This document shows positions 37,566 through 46,051 of a stretch of DNA of 64,000 nucleotides, in pieces. The translations under genes and the position numbers were made by a program. Origin of the DNA: Stenotrophomonas aracearum. Its GTDB lineage: Bacteria > Pseudomonadota > Gammaproteobacteria > Xanthomonadales > Xanthomonadaceae. Position 1 is the stretch's first letter. The number at the start of each line of letters is the position of its first letter. A model generated the notes under the pieces. That model made no database searches and was not told the origin of the DNA. It worked only from the letters and a program-made list of their open reading frames with translations. The stretch is taken from NCBI RefSeq assembly GCF_031834615.1, contig NZ_CP115543.1, forward strand, positions 755,001 through 819,000, in the 5' to 3' direction.

Positions 37566-38126
37566 GTGAACCTATTGAAATTTGTTGTAACCCCTGTAGT
37601 CGTGCTCGCTTTCGCTGCTGGAGCTGCCGCCGCTGGTCAGGGAGGGGAGCCTGTTTCTGATGAGATTGTCCTGGCTCAGTTAGAGCGAGGAGCGTATCCA
37701 GTAAAGCCGACGGCAATAATGGAGCGACGAAAAATTAACGGGCACTGGGGTGATATGTTTAGCGAGAACTCGACGTATGTCGGGGGCGGTGACTGGCCCG
37801 AGGGCGGGTTTATGAACAACATTGGGCTCATTGCCCGCCATCCTTTCGAAGGTGCAAATGCACTGTATCAGTGCATTTCGAAGGCTGCGAAGCGATGGAA
37901 CTACTTCACCTCAAACGACAAGAATTGCGAGGGCCATTCAAAGCCAAAGAAGCGTGCACTAATTGGCTACCTCTATGCATATCATCACCCGGGAACCTCT
38001 CCGCTATATCGTTGCCGTCAGGATCTGCCTGAAAAGGTGGATCACTTCGATAGTACCTTGGAGAACTGTGAGGGCTACGGAAGCACGGTTAATGAGGGGA
38101 TTCTCGGATACCTCTGGGCTTACTGA
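37566..38126 (+). CDS. Secreted protein with two DHFxS/NCEG-type repeats, probably horizontally acquired
   Basis: 186 aa. GTG start with a strong GGAGG seven bases before it; signal peptide about 1-22 (AFAAGAAAAG). After an 80-residue unique part come two related units: ALYQC ... NYFTSNDKNCEG ... LIGYLYAY (about 98-138) and PLYRC ... DHFDSTLENCEGYG ... ILGYLWAY (about 144-186). Units of this look (YRC, then DHF, then CEG, then GY) occur in repeats at the C-ends of many secreted bacterial proteins. Codon use is AT-rich (ATA, AAA, TTA, GCA), unlike its neighbours. Function unknown. Confidence 0.75.
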   Translation: MNLLKFVVTPVVVLAFAAGAAAAGQGGEPVSDEIVLAQLERGAYPVKPTAIMERRKINGHWGDMFSENSTYVGGGDWPEGGFMNNIGLIARHPFEGANALYQCISKAAKRWNYFTSNDKNCEGHSKPKKRALIGYLYAYHHPGTSPLYRCRQDLPEKVDHFDSTLENCEGYGSTVNEGILGYLWAY

Positions 38127-38194
38127 TCATTACGCTCTTTCGTAATGGCGGCGTGGCTACGTCGAGATTCTTAACTTATTGTGCCCGACAGGAG

Positions 38195-38228
38195 GCGTGC
38201 CGTTACTTGGGTAACGGCACGCATTTTT
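38195..38228 (+). terminator. Terminator of the island gene
   Basis: GCGTGCCGTTAC-TTGG-GTAACGGCACGC followed by ATTTTTG: a perfect 12-bp stem, about 70 bases after the stop codon of the 186-aa gene. Confidence 0.9.
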
Positions 38229-38278
38229 GTAATGGGTGTTCATCGTCCCAAATTCTCGAAGGACACGTCTCGTCCGAC

Positions 38279-38989
38279 TCAGGTGCACTGCACCTTCGGT
38301 GTCAACGCCTTGCGCCAGATAGCATAGCCCTCGGGCTGCATGTGCAGCATGTCTTCGCGGAACAGCGACGCGCGCGGCTGGCCGTCATCGCCCAGCATCG
38401 GCGTGTACACGTCGGTGAAACCGGTGTTGGGCAGCTTCGCCAGCGCCTGCTCGATCAACCCGTTCGCTTCCACCACCGCCGGCAGCAGTTGCGCGCGCGA
38501 CGGACTCGGCTTGATCGAAATGACGTCCACCGTGGTCTTCGGAAGGTCGCGGTGCACGCGCTGCACGAACGCCACCACATCGTCGCGCACCTGTGCCGGG
38601 CTGCGGCCGCTGTTGAGATCGTTGTCGCCGGCGTAGAAGAACACCTTGCACGGCGCGTACGGCACCACGATCTGGTCCGCGTACCAGGTGCTGTCGCGCA
38701 CCTCCGAACCGCCGAAGCCCCGGTTGAACACCTTCTGGCCCGGGAAATCCGCCGCCAGCGTGTCCCACATCCGGATCGACGAGCTGCCGATGAACTCGAT
38801 GCCCCCGCGCGGCGGCGGATTGGCGGCGTCGGCCTTGGCGAAGGCGGCCATGTCCCCGGCCCAGGCCACGTTGGACACCTGCTCCGGTACCTGCGGCGGC
38901 GGGACCGGGGTGGTCTTCAGGGCGAGGGCGGGCAGGCTGGCGGTCAGCGCCAGGGCGAGCAGCAGCGGACGGGCGACGCGGTGGGTCAT
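38279..38989 (-). CDS. SGNH/GDSL hydrolase family protein, secreted
   Basis: 236 aa. Signal peptide about 1-23 (LTASLPALA). Catalytic blocks: IEFIGSSSIRMW (Ser, about 66), FNRGFGGSEVRD (Gly), FFYAGDNDLNSG (Asn) and REDMLHMQPEGYAIW (Asp/His). The first block reads GSSS rather than GDS, as in the GDSL-like lipase/acylhydrolase subgroup of Xanthomonadaceae. Probably a periplasmic esterase of unknown substrate. A truncated second copy lies 1.1 kb away beyond the AT-rich island. Confidence 0.88.
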   Translation of the reverse strand: MTHRVARPLLLALALTASLPALALKTTPVPPPQVPEQVSNVAWAGDMAAFAKADAANPPPRGGIEFIGSSSIRMWDTLAADFPGQKVFNRGFGGSEVRDSTWYADQIVVPYAPCKVFFYAGDNDLNSGRSPAQVRDDVVAFVQRVHRDLPKTTVDVISIKPSPSRAQLLPAVVEANGLIEQALAKLPNTGFTDVYTPMLGDDGQPRASLFREDMLHMQPEGYAIWRKALTPKVQCT

Positions 38990-39061
38990 GCGGAACTCCT
39001 GAACGGGTACAACGTCATCTTAGGCGGGCAGGGGGTGGAGGGGTTGTCCGGGTGTGTCGGG

Positions 39062-39084
39062 AGCCGGCCGGCGGCCGGCACTAC
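39062..39084 (-). repeat. SMAG repeat (single)
   Basis: AGCCGGCCGGCGGCCGGCAC, then TAC, between the GDSL gene start and dgkA. Confidence 0.8.
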
Positions 39085-39239
39085 GGATGTGGGTGGCCGG
39101 TTCGACGGGACCTTCGGGTGGGTCCGGCCGCCCTGTGGCAAAATGGAGGATTGTCCGTCGCTTACCGCGCTGCCCATGACCCGTTGCCGTGCCCTGGTTC
39201 TGCCGTCGTGCCCCCTTGCCAGCCATGGAGCGTGCCTGC

Positions 39240-39620
39240 GTGGCTGACGAATTCGGGCACCTGCCGCGCGGCCCCAGGCGCATCTTCAAGGCGGCCGTCT
39301 GGTCCTGGCAGGGCCTGCGTGCCGCCTGGCTGCATGAGTCCTCGTTCCGGCTCGAGGTCTACCTGCTGGTCGTGCTCGCACCGTTGGCGCTGTGGCTGGG
39401 CCAGACCCCGGTCGAGCGTGCCCTGATGATCGGCTCGATGCTGCTGGTGCTGGCCATGGAACTGGCCAACTCGGCGATTGAAGCGGTGATCGAACGCTAT
39501 GGCCCCGAATTCCACGAACTGGCCGGCCGGGCCAAGGACATGGGCTCGGCCGCCGTGTTCGTGCTGATGATGAATGTCCTGGTGTGCTGGGCCCTGGTCC
39601 TGGCACCGCGAATCTTCTGA
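39240..39620 (+). CDS. dgkA: Diacylglycerol kinase
   Basis: 126 aa, three membrane helices. Recycles diacylglycerol, left over from envelope glycolipid synthesis, to phosphatidate. The active-site segments are FKAAVWSWQGLRAAWLHESS and MELANSAIEAVIERYG (catalytic Glu) followed by HELAGRAKDMGSAAVF. GTG 39240 has GGAG nine bases upstream and gives the normal length; ATG 39225 is an alternative without a ribosome binding site. terC follows after 39 bases. Confidence 0.93.
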   Translation: MADEFGHLPRGPRRIFKAAVWSWQGLRAAWLHESSFRLEVYLLVVLAPLALWLGQTPVERALMIGSMLLVLAMELANSAIEAVIERYGPEFHELAGRAKDMGSAAVFVLMMNVLVCWALVLAPRIF

Positions 39621-39659
39621 CGCGTCCGCGCGTCATTCCCCCCTTGTAAGGATGTATCC

Positions 39660-40409
39660 ATGTTCCTCGAGCTGCTCTCCGATCCCAACGTCTGGTTGAC
39701 CCTGCTGACCCTGAGTGCACTGGAAATCGTGCTCGGCATCGACAACCTGGTGTTCATCTCCATCGCCGTGAGCAAGCTGCCCGAAGAACGCCGCCCGTTC
39801 GCCCGCAAGCTCGGCATCGCCGTGGCCTGCATCACCCGGATCCTGCTGCTGGTGTCGCTGGCGTACCTGGCGCACATGCAGACCAACCTGTTCACCGTAG
39901 CCGGCATGGGCATTTCCATCCGCGACCTGGTGCTGATCGTCGGCGGCCTGTTCCTGATCATCAAGGGCGGCATGGAAATCCGCGAGCTGATCACCGGCGG
40001 CGAGGACGAAGACCCCACCACCACCAAGGCCTCGGCCGTGTTCGGCATGGTGATCCTGCAGATCGCCATCATTGACATCGTGTTCTCGCTGGACTCGGTG
40101 ATCACCGCCGTCGGCATCGCCCAGCACGTGCCGGTGATGGTCGCTGCGATCCTGCTTTCGGTGGCCGTCATGCTGCTGGCCGCCAACCCGCTGGGCCGCT
40201 TCATCGACGCCAACCCGACCGTGAAGATGCTGGCCCTGGCCTTCATCCTGCTGATCGGCGCGGTGCTGATCCTGGACGGCCTGGACGTGCACGTGCCCAA
40301 GCCCTACATCTACGCCGCCATGGGCTTCTCGGTGCTGGTCGAGTGGCTGAACCTGCTGATGCGCCGCCGCGCGCTGGCCCACCACGTGCCGGGCGCCGGC
40401 AACTGGTAA
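39660..40409 (+). CDS. TerC family membrane protein
   Basis: 249 aa, seven membrane segments. The conserved acidic motifs are LEIVLGIDNLVFISI (about residues 21-35) and IIDIVFSLDSVITAVG. The family includes Alx/MeeF-type manganese exporters and proteins that aid metalation of secreted enzymes. A clear AAGGA precedes the start. No yybP-ykoY manganese riboswitch is visible in the 39-base gap after dgkA, so it may be read from the dgkA promoter. Confidence 0.9.
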   Translation: MFLELLSDPNVWLTLLTLSALEIVLGIDNLVFISIAVSKLPEERRPFARKLGIAVACITRILLLVSLAYLAHMQTNLFTVAGMGISIRDLVLIVGGLFLIIKGGMEIRELITGGEDEDPTTTKASAVFGMVILQIAIIDIVFSLDSVITAVGIAQHVPVMVAAILLSVAVMLLAANPLGRFIDANPTVKMLALAFILLIGAVLILDGLDVHVPKPYIYAAMGFSVLVEWLNLLMRRRALAHHVPGAGNW

Positions 40410-40418
40410 GGGGTCTCC

Positions 40419-40443
40419 GGGTACCGACCCAGGGTCGGTACCC
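40419..40443. repeat. Perfect palindrome after terC
   Basis: GGGTACCGACCC, A, GGGTCGGTACCC: two 12-base arms around one base. No T-run follows, so it is not a classical terminator. It lacks a GTAG head but sits where SMAG repeats usually do. Confidence 0.7.
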
Positions 40444-40513
40444 GACCATGACGGGGAATTAACCCCTATTCATGCCATTCTCCGGCCGCGTCCACCCCGA
40501 TCCGGAGCCGGCC

Positions 40514-41149
40514 ATGCGTACCTCCATCCGCCTCATGCTGCTGGTCCTGCTGGCCAGCCTGTTGTCTGGTTGTGGCTACAACGCGATCCAGCAGAAAGAT
40601 GAACAGGTCAAGGCCGGCTGGTCCGAAGTCGTCAACCAGTACAAGCGTCGCGCCGACCTGATCCCCAACCTGGTGCAGACCGTGGAAGGCTATGCCAACC
40701 AGGAACGCCAGGTGCTGACCGACGTGACCAACGCCCGCGCGCGGGTCGGCCAGGTCAACGTCAACGCCGACGACGCCGAGTCGCTCAAGCAGTTCCAGCA
40801 GGCCCAGGGCGAACTCAGTGGTGCGCTGTCGCGGCTGCTGGTGGTGACCGAGAACTACCCGAACCTGAAGTCCGACCAGGGCTTCCGCGACCTGCAGGCG
40901 CAACTGGAAGGCACCGAAAACCGCATCACCGTCGCCCGTGGCCGTTACATCCAGCAGGTGCAGGACTACAACACCTACATCCGCTCCTTCCCGCAGCTGA
41001 TCACCGCCAAGATCTTCGGCTACGCGGCCAAGCCCAACTTCACGGTCGAGAACGAAGCGCAGATCGCGCAGCCGCCGGCGGTGAAGTTCGGCTCGCAGCC
41101 GGCCGCGCCCGCGCCGCAGCCGCAGCCGCAGCAGGCCCCGGCGCAGTAA
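40514..41149 (+). CDS. lemA: LemA family lipoprotein
   Basis: 211 aa. The lipobox LLSGC (Cys about 21) indicates a lipoprotein. The LemA domain (about 30-185) shows VKAGWSEVVNQYKRRADLIP, NLVQTVEGYA, ENYPNLKSDQGFRDLQ and TENRITVARGRY. The tail is Pro/Ala/Gln-rich. LemA genes are typically followed by TPM-domain genes, as here (3 bases to the next start). The role in bacteria is poorly known. Confidence 0.93.
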   Translation: MRTSIRLMLLVLLASLLSGCGYNAIQQKDEQVKAGWSEVVNQYKRRADLIPNLVQTVEGYANQERQVLTDVTNARARVGQVNVNADDAESLKQFQQAQGELSGALSRLLVVTENYPNLKSDQGFRDLQAQLEGTENRITVARGRYIQQVQDYNTYIRSFPQLITAKIFGYAAKPNFTVENEAQIAQPPAVKFGSQPAAPAPQPQPQQAPAQ

Positions 41150-41152
41150 GCC

Positions 41153-42046
41153 ATGAGCGTCCGCCCGCTGCTGCGTGCGCTGCTGCTGTGCTGCCTGTGC
41201 CTGGCCCTGCCGGCCTGGGCGCAGCGCGACGCCGCGATTCCGCCGATGGCCTCGCCGGTGGTCGACACCACCGGCACCCTGGACGCGGCGCAGAAGCAGG
41301 CATTGGAAGCGCAGGCCCTGGCCCTGCAGCAGCACAAGGGCAGCCAGCTGCAGATCCTGATGGTGCCCAGCACCCAGCCGGAAACCATCGAGCAGTACAC
41401 CCAGCGCGTGTTCGAGCAGTGGCAGGTCGGCCGCAAGGGCGTGGATGACGGCGTGCTGCTGGTGGTGGCCAAGGACGACCGCAAGGTGCGGATCGAGCCG
41501 GGCTACGGACTGGAAGGCGCGATCCCCGACGCGATCGCCAACCGCGTGATCCAGGAATACCTGGCCCCGAAATTCCGCACCGGCGACTACGCCGGCGGCC
41601 TGGCCGACGGCACCGCCGCCCTCGTCAAGCTGGTCGACGGCGAGGCGCTGCCGGCGCCGGTCAGCGACAACCGCGCGCCGCGCGGCAACGGCAGTGACGG
41701 CTTCACCGTCGCCCTGGTGATCGGCTTCTTCGTCGGCACCTTCGCCCGCGCCCTGCTGGGCTGGCTGCCGCGCCCGGTCCGCGCGCTTCTCGGCGGCGGC
41801 GCGGCAGCGGCGGCCGCGTTCCTGTTCACCTCGCTGCTGCTGGCCAGCGGCCTGGCCGGGCTGATCGGCCTGTTCGTCGGCTTCTCCTCCGGCCGCGCCG
41901 GCCGCTTCGCCCGCAACACCGGCTGGGGCGGCGGTGGCTTCGGCGGCGGCAGCTGGGGCGGTGGGGGCGGGGGCTTTGGCGGTGGCGGCGGCTGGGGTGG
42001 TGGCGGTGGACGTTCCGGAGGCGGTGGCGCCTCGGGAGGCTGGTGA
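41153..42046 (+). CDS. TPM domain membrane protein (YgcG family)
   Basis: 297 aa. Signal peptide about 1-23 (ALPAWAQ). The TPM domain (about 35-165) has VVDTTGTLDAAQKQALEA, GVDDGVLLVVAKDDRKVRIE and PGYGLEGAIPDA. Two or three membrane segments follow (about 180-240). The C-terminus is almost pure Gly/Trp/Ser (about 255-297), a low-complexity tail common in YgcG. It lies between lemA and a second TPM gene with near-zero spacing, forming one operon. Confidence 0.92.
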   Translation: MSVRPLLRALLLCCLCLALPAWAQRDAAIPPMASPVVDTTGTLDAAQKQALEAQALALQQHKGSQLQILMVPSTQPETIEQYTQRVFEQWQVGRKGVDDGVLLVVAKDDRKVRIEPGYGLEGAIPDAIANRVIQEYLAPKFRTGDYAGGLADGTAALVKLVDGEALPAPVSDNRAPRGNGSDGFTVALVIGFFVGTFARALLGWLPRPVRALLGGGAAAAAAFLFTSLLLASGLAGLIGLFVGFSSGRAGRFARNTGWGGGGFGGGSWGGGGGGFGGGGGWGGGGGRSGGGGASGGW

Positions 42047-42534
42047 TGCGCATCTGGCGCCACCTGTTCGCTCCCTCGTTGCACCGCACCTTCAGCGAAG
42101 ACAAGCTGCAGGCCATCACCGACGCGATTGCCGCCGGCGAGCGCCGCCACGGCGGCCAGGTCATGTTCGCGGTGGAAGCCGACCTCCCATGGCTGGCGCT
42201 GTGGCAGGGCGTCACCCCGCGCCAGCGCGCCGAGCACGCCTTCGCGCAGCTGCGCACCTGGGACACCGAACAGAACAACGGCGTGCTGGTTTACCTGCTG
42301 CTGGCCGACCACGCCATCGAACTGATCGCCGACCGCGGCCTGCGCGGCCGGGTCGGCGAAACCCAATGGCAGGCGATCTGCGAACACATGCAGGGCCTGC
42401 TGCGCGCCGACGACCTGCAGCAGGCGGTGCTGCTGGCCATTGCCGAGGTCTCCGACGTGCTGGCCGGGCACTATCCGCCCGGCAGCGGGTCCAAGGCTGA
42501 CGCCCTGCCCAATACCCCCCAACTGCTCGGTTGA
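42046..42534 (+). CDS. TPM domain protein, third gene of the LemA operon
   Basis: 162 aa, no signal peptide. A TPM-type domain without membrane anchors: HRTFSEDKLQAITDAIAAGE, RHGGQVMFAVEADLP, NNGVLVYLLLADHAIELIAD and RGLRGRVGETQWQAIC. The ATG overlaps the stop of the previous gene by one base (TGATG), so it is coupled to it. Together with LemA and YgcG it forms a three-gene set common in proteobacteria. Confidence 0.9.
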   Translation: MRIWRHLFAPSLHRTFSEDKLQAITDAIAAGERRHGGQVMFAVEADLPWLALWQGVTPRQRAEHAFAQLRTWDTEQNNGVLVYLLLADHAIELIADRGLRGRVGETQWQAICEHMQGLLRADDLQQAVLLAIAEVSDVLAGHYPPGSGSKADALPNTPQLLG

Positions 42535-42585
42535 GGTAACGCGGCACTGGGCCGAGAATAGCCGCTTACCTGCAAGGCGCCGCCC

Positions 42586-43482
42586 ATGATCTATTTCCAC
42601 GATATCGACCCCATCGCCCTTTCGCTCGGGCCGGTCAAGGTGCACTGGTACGGCATCATGTACCTGCTCGGCTTCACCGCCGCCTGGTGGCTGGGGCGCA
42701 AGCGCATCGCCGCGGGGCGCCTGCCGGGCGTGGACGGCAATGGATTCTCCGACCTGCTGTTCTACGCCATGCTCGGCGTCGTGGTTGGCGGCCGCGTCGG
42801 CTACATGCTGTTCTATGCCACCGCCGATTTCCTGCACAACCCGCTGCTGCTGTTCAAGGTCTGGGACGGCGGCATGAGCTTCCACGGCGGCCTGCTCGGC
42901 GTGCTGTTCGCCTGCTGGTACTGGTCGCGCAAGCACCGCCTGCACCTGTTCGACACCCTCGACTTCATGTCGCCGCTGGTCCCGCTCGGGCTCGGCTTCG
43001 GCCGCCTCGGCAACTTCATCGGCGCCGAACTGTGGGGCAAGTACACCGACGGCACCTGGGGCGTGGTCTTCCCCAGTGGCCTGCCGGCCGCCTTCAACGG
43101 CGTGGACATGGACACCCTGCGCACCCAGTTCGCCAGCGGCGCGCTCAACCCGTACGCCCGCCATCCCTCGCAGCTGTATGAAGCGCTGCTCGAAGGCCTG
43201 GTGATGTTCGCCGTGCTCTGGGCCGTCTCGGCCAAGCCGCGCCAGCGCTACCTCATCTCCGGCCTGTTCGCGCTGATGTACGGCGTGTTCCGCTTCGCCG
43301 TCGAATTTGTGCGCATGCCCGACAACGGCGTCTACCTCGCCTTCGACTGGTTCACCCGCGGCCAGCTGCTCAGCCTGCCGCTGGTGGCGCTGGGCGTGGT
43401 CCTGCTGGTCCTGTCGCGCCGCGCACCGGTCCTGCAGCCGGTGCTGCCGGTCGCACCGGCCGCCGCCGGGAGCAAGGCATGA
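42586..43482 (+). CDS. lgt: Prolipoprotein diacylglyceryl transferase
   Basis: 298 aa, about seven membrane segments. Transfers diacylglycerol to the lipobox Cys of prolipoproteins, here for example LemA. The signature [14 protein letters not shown] (about residues 140-153) with the essential Arg is intact, as are [22 protein letters not shown] and [12 protein letters not shown]. It overlaps thyA by four bases (ATGA), an order shared by many gammaproteobacteria. Confidence 0.97.
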   Translation: MIYFHDIDPIALSLGPVKVHWYGIMYLLGFTAAWWLGRKRIAAGRLPGVDGNGFSDLLFYAMLGVVVGGRVGYMLFYATADFLHNPLLLFKVWDGGMSFHGGLLGVLFACWYWSRKHRLHLFDTLDFMSPLVPLGLGFGRLGNFIGAELWGKYTDGTWGVVFPSGLPAAFNGVDMDTLRTQFASGALNPYARHPSQLYEALLEGLVMFAVLWAVSAKPRQRYLISGLFALMYGVFRFAVEFVRMPDNGVYLAFDWFTRGQLLSLPLVALGVVLLVLSRRAPVLQPVLPVAPAAAGSKA

Positions 43483-44273
43483 AAGCCTACCTCGACCTGC
43501 TGCAGCACGTGCTCGAACACGGCACCGAAAAGTCCGACCGCACCGGCACCGGCACCCGCAGCGTGTTCGGCTGGCAGATGCGCTTCAACCTCAACGACGG
43601 CTTCCCGCTGGTCACCACCAAGAAGCTGCACCTGCGCTCGATCATCCACGAGCTGCTGTGGTTCCTGAAGGGGGACACCAACATCGGCTACCTCAAGGAC
43701 AACCAGGTCCGGATCTGGGACGAATGGGCTGACGAAAACGGCGACCTCGGCCCCGTGTACGGCAAACAGTGGCGCAGCTGGGCCACCGCCGACGGCGGCA
43801 GCATCGACCAGATGCAGTGGCTGGTCGACGAGATCAAGCGCAACCCCGACTCGCGCCGCCTCGTGGTCAGCGCCTGGAACGTCGGCGAACTCTCGCAGAT
43901 GGCGCTGATGCCCTGCCACAACCTGTTCCAGTTCTACGTGGTCGACGGCAAGCTCAGCTGCCAGCTCTACCAGCGCAGCGGCGACATCTTCCTCGGCGTC
44001 CCGTTCAACATCGCCAGCTACGCCCTCCTGACCCACATGGTCGCCCAGGCCACCGGCCTCGGCGTCGGCGATTTCGTCCACACCCTCGGCGATGCGCACC
44101 TTTACTCCAACCACTACGACCAGGCCCGCGAACAGCTCGCCCGCGAACCGCGCGCACTGCCCACCCTCTGGTTGAACCCCGAAGTGACCGACCTGTTCGG
44201 CTTCCAGTTCGACGACATCCGCATCGACGGCTACGACCCGCACCCCGCCATCAAGGCGCCGGTCGCGGTATGA
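43479..44273 (+). CDS. thyA: Thymidylate synthase
   Basis: 264 aa, the length of E. coli ThyA. Methylates dUMP to dTMP using methylene-THF. The catalytic Cys is in [13 protein letters not shown] (about 146). [38 protein letters not shown] and GDAHLYSNH are all conserved. It overlaps lgt and folA by four bases each, so the three are translated as one unit. Confidence 0.98.
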   Translation: MKAYLDLLQHVLEHGTEKSDRTGTGTRSVFGWQMRFNLNDGFPLVTTKKLHLRSIIHELLWFLKGDTNIGYLKDNQVRIWDEWADENGDLGPVYGKQWRSWATADGGSIDQMQWLVDEIKRNPDSRRLVVSAWNVGELSQMALMPCHNLFQFYVVDGKLSCQLYQRSGDIFLGVPFNIASYALLTHMVAQATGLGVGDFVHTLGDAHLYSNHYDQAREQLAREPRALPTLWLNPEVTDLFGFQFDDIRIDGYDPHPAIKAPVAV

Positions 44274-44764
44274 AGCTGTCCCTGATCGTCGCCCTCGACC
44301 GCGACCATGGCATCGGCCAGGACAACCAGCTGCCCTGGCAGCTGCCAGACGACCTGAAGCGCTTCAAGGCCCTGACACTGGGCAAGCCGATCCTGATGGG
44401 ACGCAAGACCGCGCAGTCGCTGGGCCGCGCGCTGCCGGGGCGGCCGAACCTGGTGCTGACCCGTTCGGGCGAAGTGCCGTTCGACGGCATGCAGGCAGTT
44501 GCGTCCATCGAAGAAGCAAAGCAGTTCGCCGCCGCCACGGGCGCAGACGAGTTGTGCGTGATCGGCGGCGGTGAAGTATTCCGCCTGGTCATGGCGCAGG
44601 CCACCGACATGCACCTGACGTGGGTGGATGCGCAGGTGAACGCGGATACGCATTTCCCGGAATTCGATGCGGAGCAGTGGGTGGAAGTCGCGAGAGAGCA
44701 TCACCCCGCGGATGCAAAGCACGCGTATGCGTTTGATTTCGTGGATTACGCGCGAGACCGATAG
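44270..44764 (+). CDS. folA: Dihydrofolate reductase
   Basis: 164 aa. Regenerates THF from the dihydrofolate made by ThyA; target of trimethoprim. Landmarks: [20 protein letters not shown] (about 9-28, with Asp27-equivalent as Asp28), [27 protein letters not shown] and [11 protein letters not shown]. It overlaps thyA by four bases. A structured repeat follows in its 3' region. Confidence 0.97.
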   Translation: MKLSLIVALDRDHGIGQDNQLPWQLPDDLKRFKALTLGKPILMGRKTAQSLGRALPGRPNLVLTRSGEVPFDGMQAVASIEEAKQFAAATGADELCVIGGGEVFRLVMAQATDMHLTWVDAQVNADTHFPEFDAEQWVEVAREHHPADAKHAYAFDFVDYARDR

Positions 44765-44783
44765 CGCCGCGCGCTGAAAGATC

Positions 44784-44806
44784 AGACACGCATGGCGTGT
44801 CTCTAC
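44784..44806 (-). repeat. SMAG repeat (single)
   Basis: AGACACGCATGGCGTGTCTC, then TAC, 20 bases after the folA stop codon. Confidence 0.7.
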
Positions 44807-44833
44807 GCATGGCCACCGACCCACTATCGAGGG

Positions 44834-44931
44834 GTCGGCGGGGGTGGGTTTGAGGGGGCACGAGCCGCATGGATGCGGCGATGAGCCTACATGGATGTAT
44901 TTACGGCGTCCCCCACAAACCCACACCCGAC
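44834..44931 (+). repeat. Structured repeat, copy B (two CATGGATG hairpins within a basal stem)
   Basis: Arms 44834-44858 and 44910-44931 pair (GGGTTTGAGGGGG with CCCCCACAAACCC, one mismatch). Hairpins: 44864-44879 (GCCGCA-TGGA-TGCGGC) and 44888-44899 (TACA-TGGA-TGTA). Both loops read CATGGATG on the plus strand. The linker TTTACGGCGT is the counterpart of ACGCCGTGAA in copy A. The element lies in the 3' region of folA. The flank to 45008 matches that of copy C. Confidence 0.8.
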
Positions 44932-44985
44932 GGCCCCAGCCAGGGAACGCCTGCAGCGCACGGTTGTTCGCCTGAATCCAACAAC

Positions 44986-45008
44986 AGCCGGGCAGAGCCC
45001 GGCTCTAC
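44986..45008 (-). repeat. SMAG repeat (single)
   Basis: AGCCGGGCAGAGCCCGGCTC, then TAC, 22 bases downstream of apaH. Identical in core to the unit at 36747. Confidence 0.8.
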
Positions 45009-45030
45009 GGATGCTGCGCAATCAAGCGCG

Positions 45031-46038
45031 TTACGCGGTGGTGGGCGAGCTGTCGCCGCCGCTGTTGCCAGCCGGCTCACGCGGTCGACGTGGCTGCTGC
45101 TGGCGCGGCCCTCGGTCGCGCTGCCCTTCGCGCGGACCGCGCGGCGGCCGCCCGCTCGAAGGGCCACCTTCATTGGAAGGGCGACGCGCCGGCGGACGTG
45201 GCGGCGTGACCGGCTTGGGCACATCGCGGCCCGGTACCTGCACCACGCGCAGCTCCTCCGTATCCAGCTGCAGCGCCGTCAGCTTCCCGCCCCACACCGC
45301 ACCCGTATCGATCGCATGCACGCCCTGCGTGATCGTCAGGCCCAGTGCCGACCAGTGCCCGCACACGATCTTCAGATCGCGCTCCACCCGGCCCGGCACC
45401 TCGAACCACGGGTACAACCCCTGTTCCTGCGTGCCCGGCGTGCCCTTGTCCTCGATCCCGATCCGCCCGCGCGGCGTGCAGTACCGCATCCGCGTCAGCA
45501 GATTGATGATCGCCCGCGACCGGTCGTAGCCCGACAGCCCCGGCGACCACACCGGCTTGTCCCCGTACATGTTGCGAAACAGCTTGCGGTACCCACCGCC
45601 ATGCAACTGCTGCTCCACCTCCCGCGCATGCTTCTCCGCCAGCTGCGTCGTCCACTTCGGCGCCAGCCCCGCATGCACCATCATCCAGCCCAGCTCACGG
45701 TCCACGTGCACCAGCTTCTGCATGCGCAGCCAGTCCAGCAGCACATCCCGGTCCTCCGCCTGCACGATCCGAAGCAGGTCCGGATTCACCTTGCGCTGCT
45801 CCTCCTCCGTGCGCGCACCCACCGCCAACAGCGACAGATCGTGGTTGCCCAGCACCACCACGCTGTGCTCCCGCAGCGAATGCACCAGCCGCAGCGTCTC
45901 CAGCGACTGACCGCCGCGGTTCACCAGGTCGCCACAGAACCACAGCGTGTCCACCGCCGGATCGAAGCGGATCTTCTCCAGCAGACGCTGGGTCACCTCA
46001 TAACAGCCCTGCAGGTCCCCGATGGCCCAGACACTCAT
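45031..46038 (-). CDS. apaH: Symmetrical bis(5'-nucleosyl)-tetraphosphatase with basic C-terminal tail
   Basis: 335 aa. Cleaves Ap4A to two ADP and also acts in removing nucleoside-tetraphosphate caps from RNA. Metallophosphatase motifs: GDLQGCYEVT (about 7-16), WFCGDLVNRGGQS, VLGNHDLSLLAVG, MMVHAGLAPKW and IVCGHWSALG. The normal ApaH ends near residue 272. About 60 further residues are Pro/Arg/Gly/Gln-rich and disordered (PPRPPARRPSNEGGPSSGRP, RGPRQQQPRRPRE). It is the last gene of the lptD operon. Confidence 0.93.
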   Translation of the reverse strand: MSVWAIGDLQGCYEVTQRLLEKIRFDPAVDTLWFCGDLVNRGGQSLETLRLVHSLREHSVVVLGNHDLSLLAVGARTEEEQRKVNPDLLRIVQAEDRDVLLDWLRMQKLVHVDRELGWMMVHAGLAPKWTTQLAEKHAREVEQQLHGGGYRKLFRNMYGDKPVWSPGLSGYDRSRAIINLLTRMRYCTPRGRIGIEDKGTPGTQEQGLYPWFEVPGRVERDLKIVCGHWSALGLTITQGVHAIDTGAVWGGKLTALQLDTEELRVVQVPGRDVPKPVTPPRPPARRPSNEGGPSSGRPPRGPREGQRDRGPRQQQPRRPREPAGNSGGDSSPTTA

Positions 46039-46051
46039 GCGTGCGCCTCCA

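Noticed and set aside
39621..39659. yybP-ykoY manganese riboswitch before terC
   Set aside because: The gap is only 39 bases, too short for the aptamer.
42001..42045. Glycine-rich end of the YgcG-like protein as a frameshift artefact
   Set aside because: Gly/Trp/Ser tails are normal in this family and the frame runs cleanly into the next gene's start.
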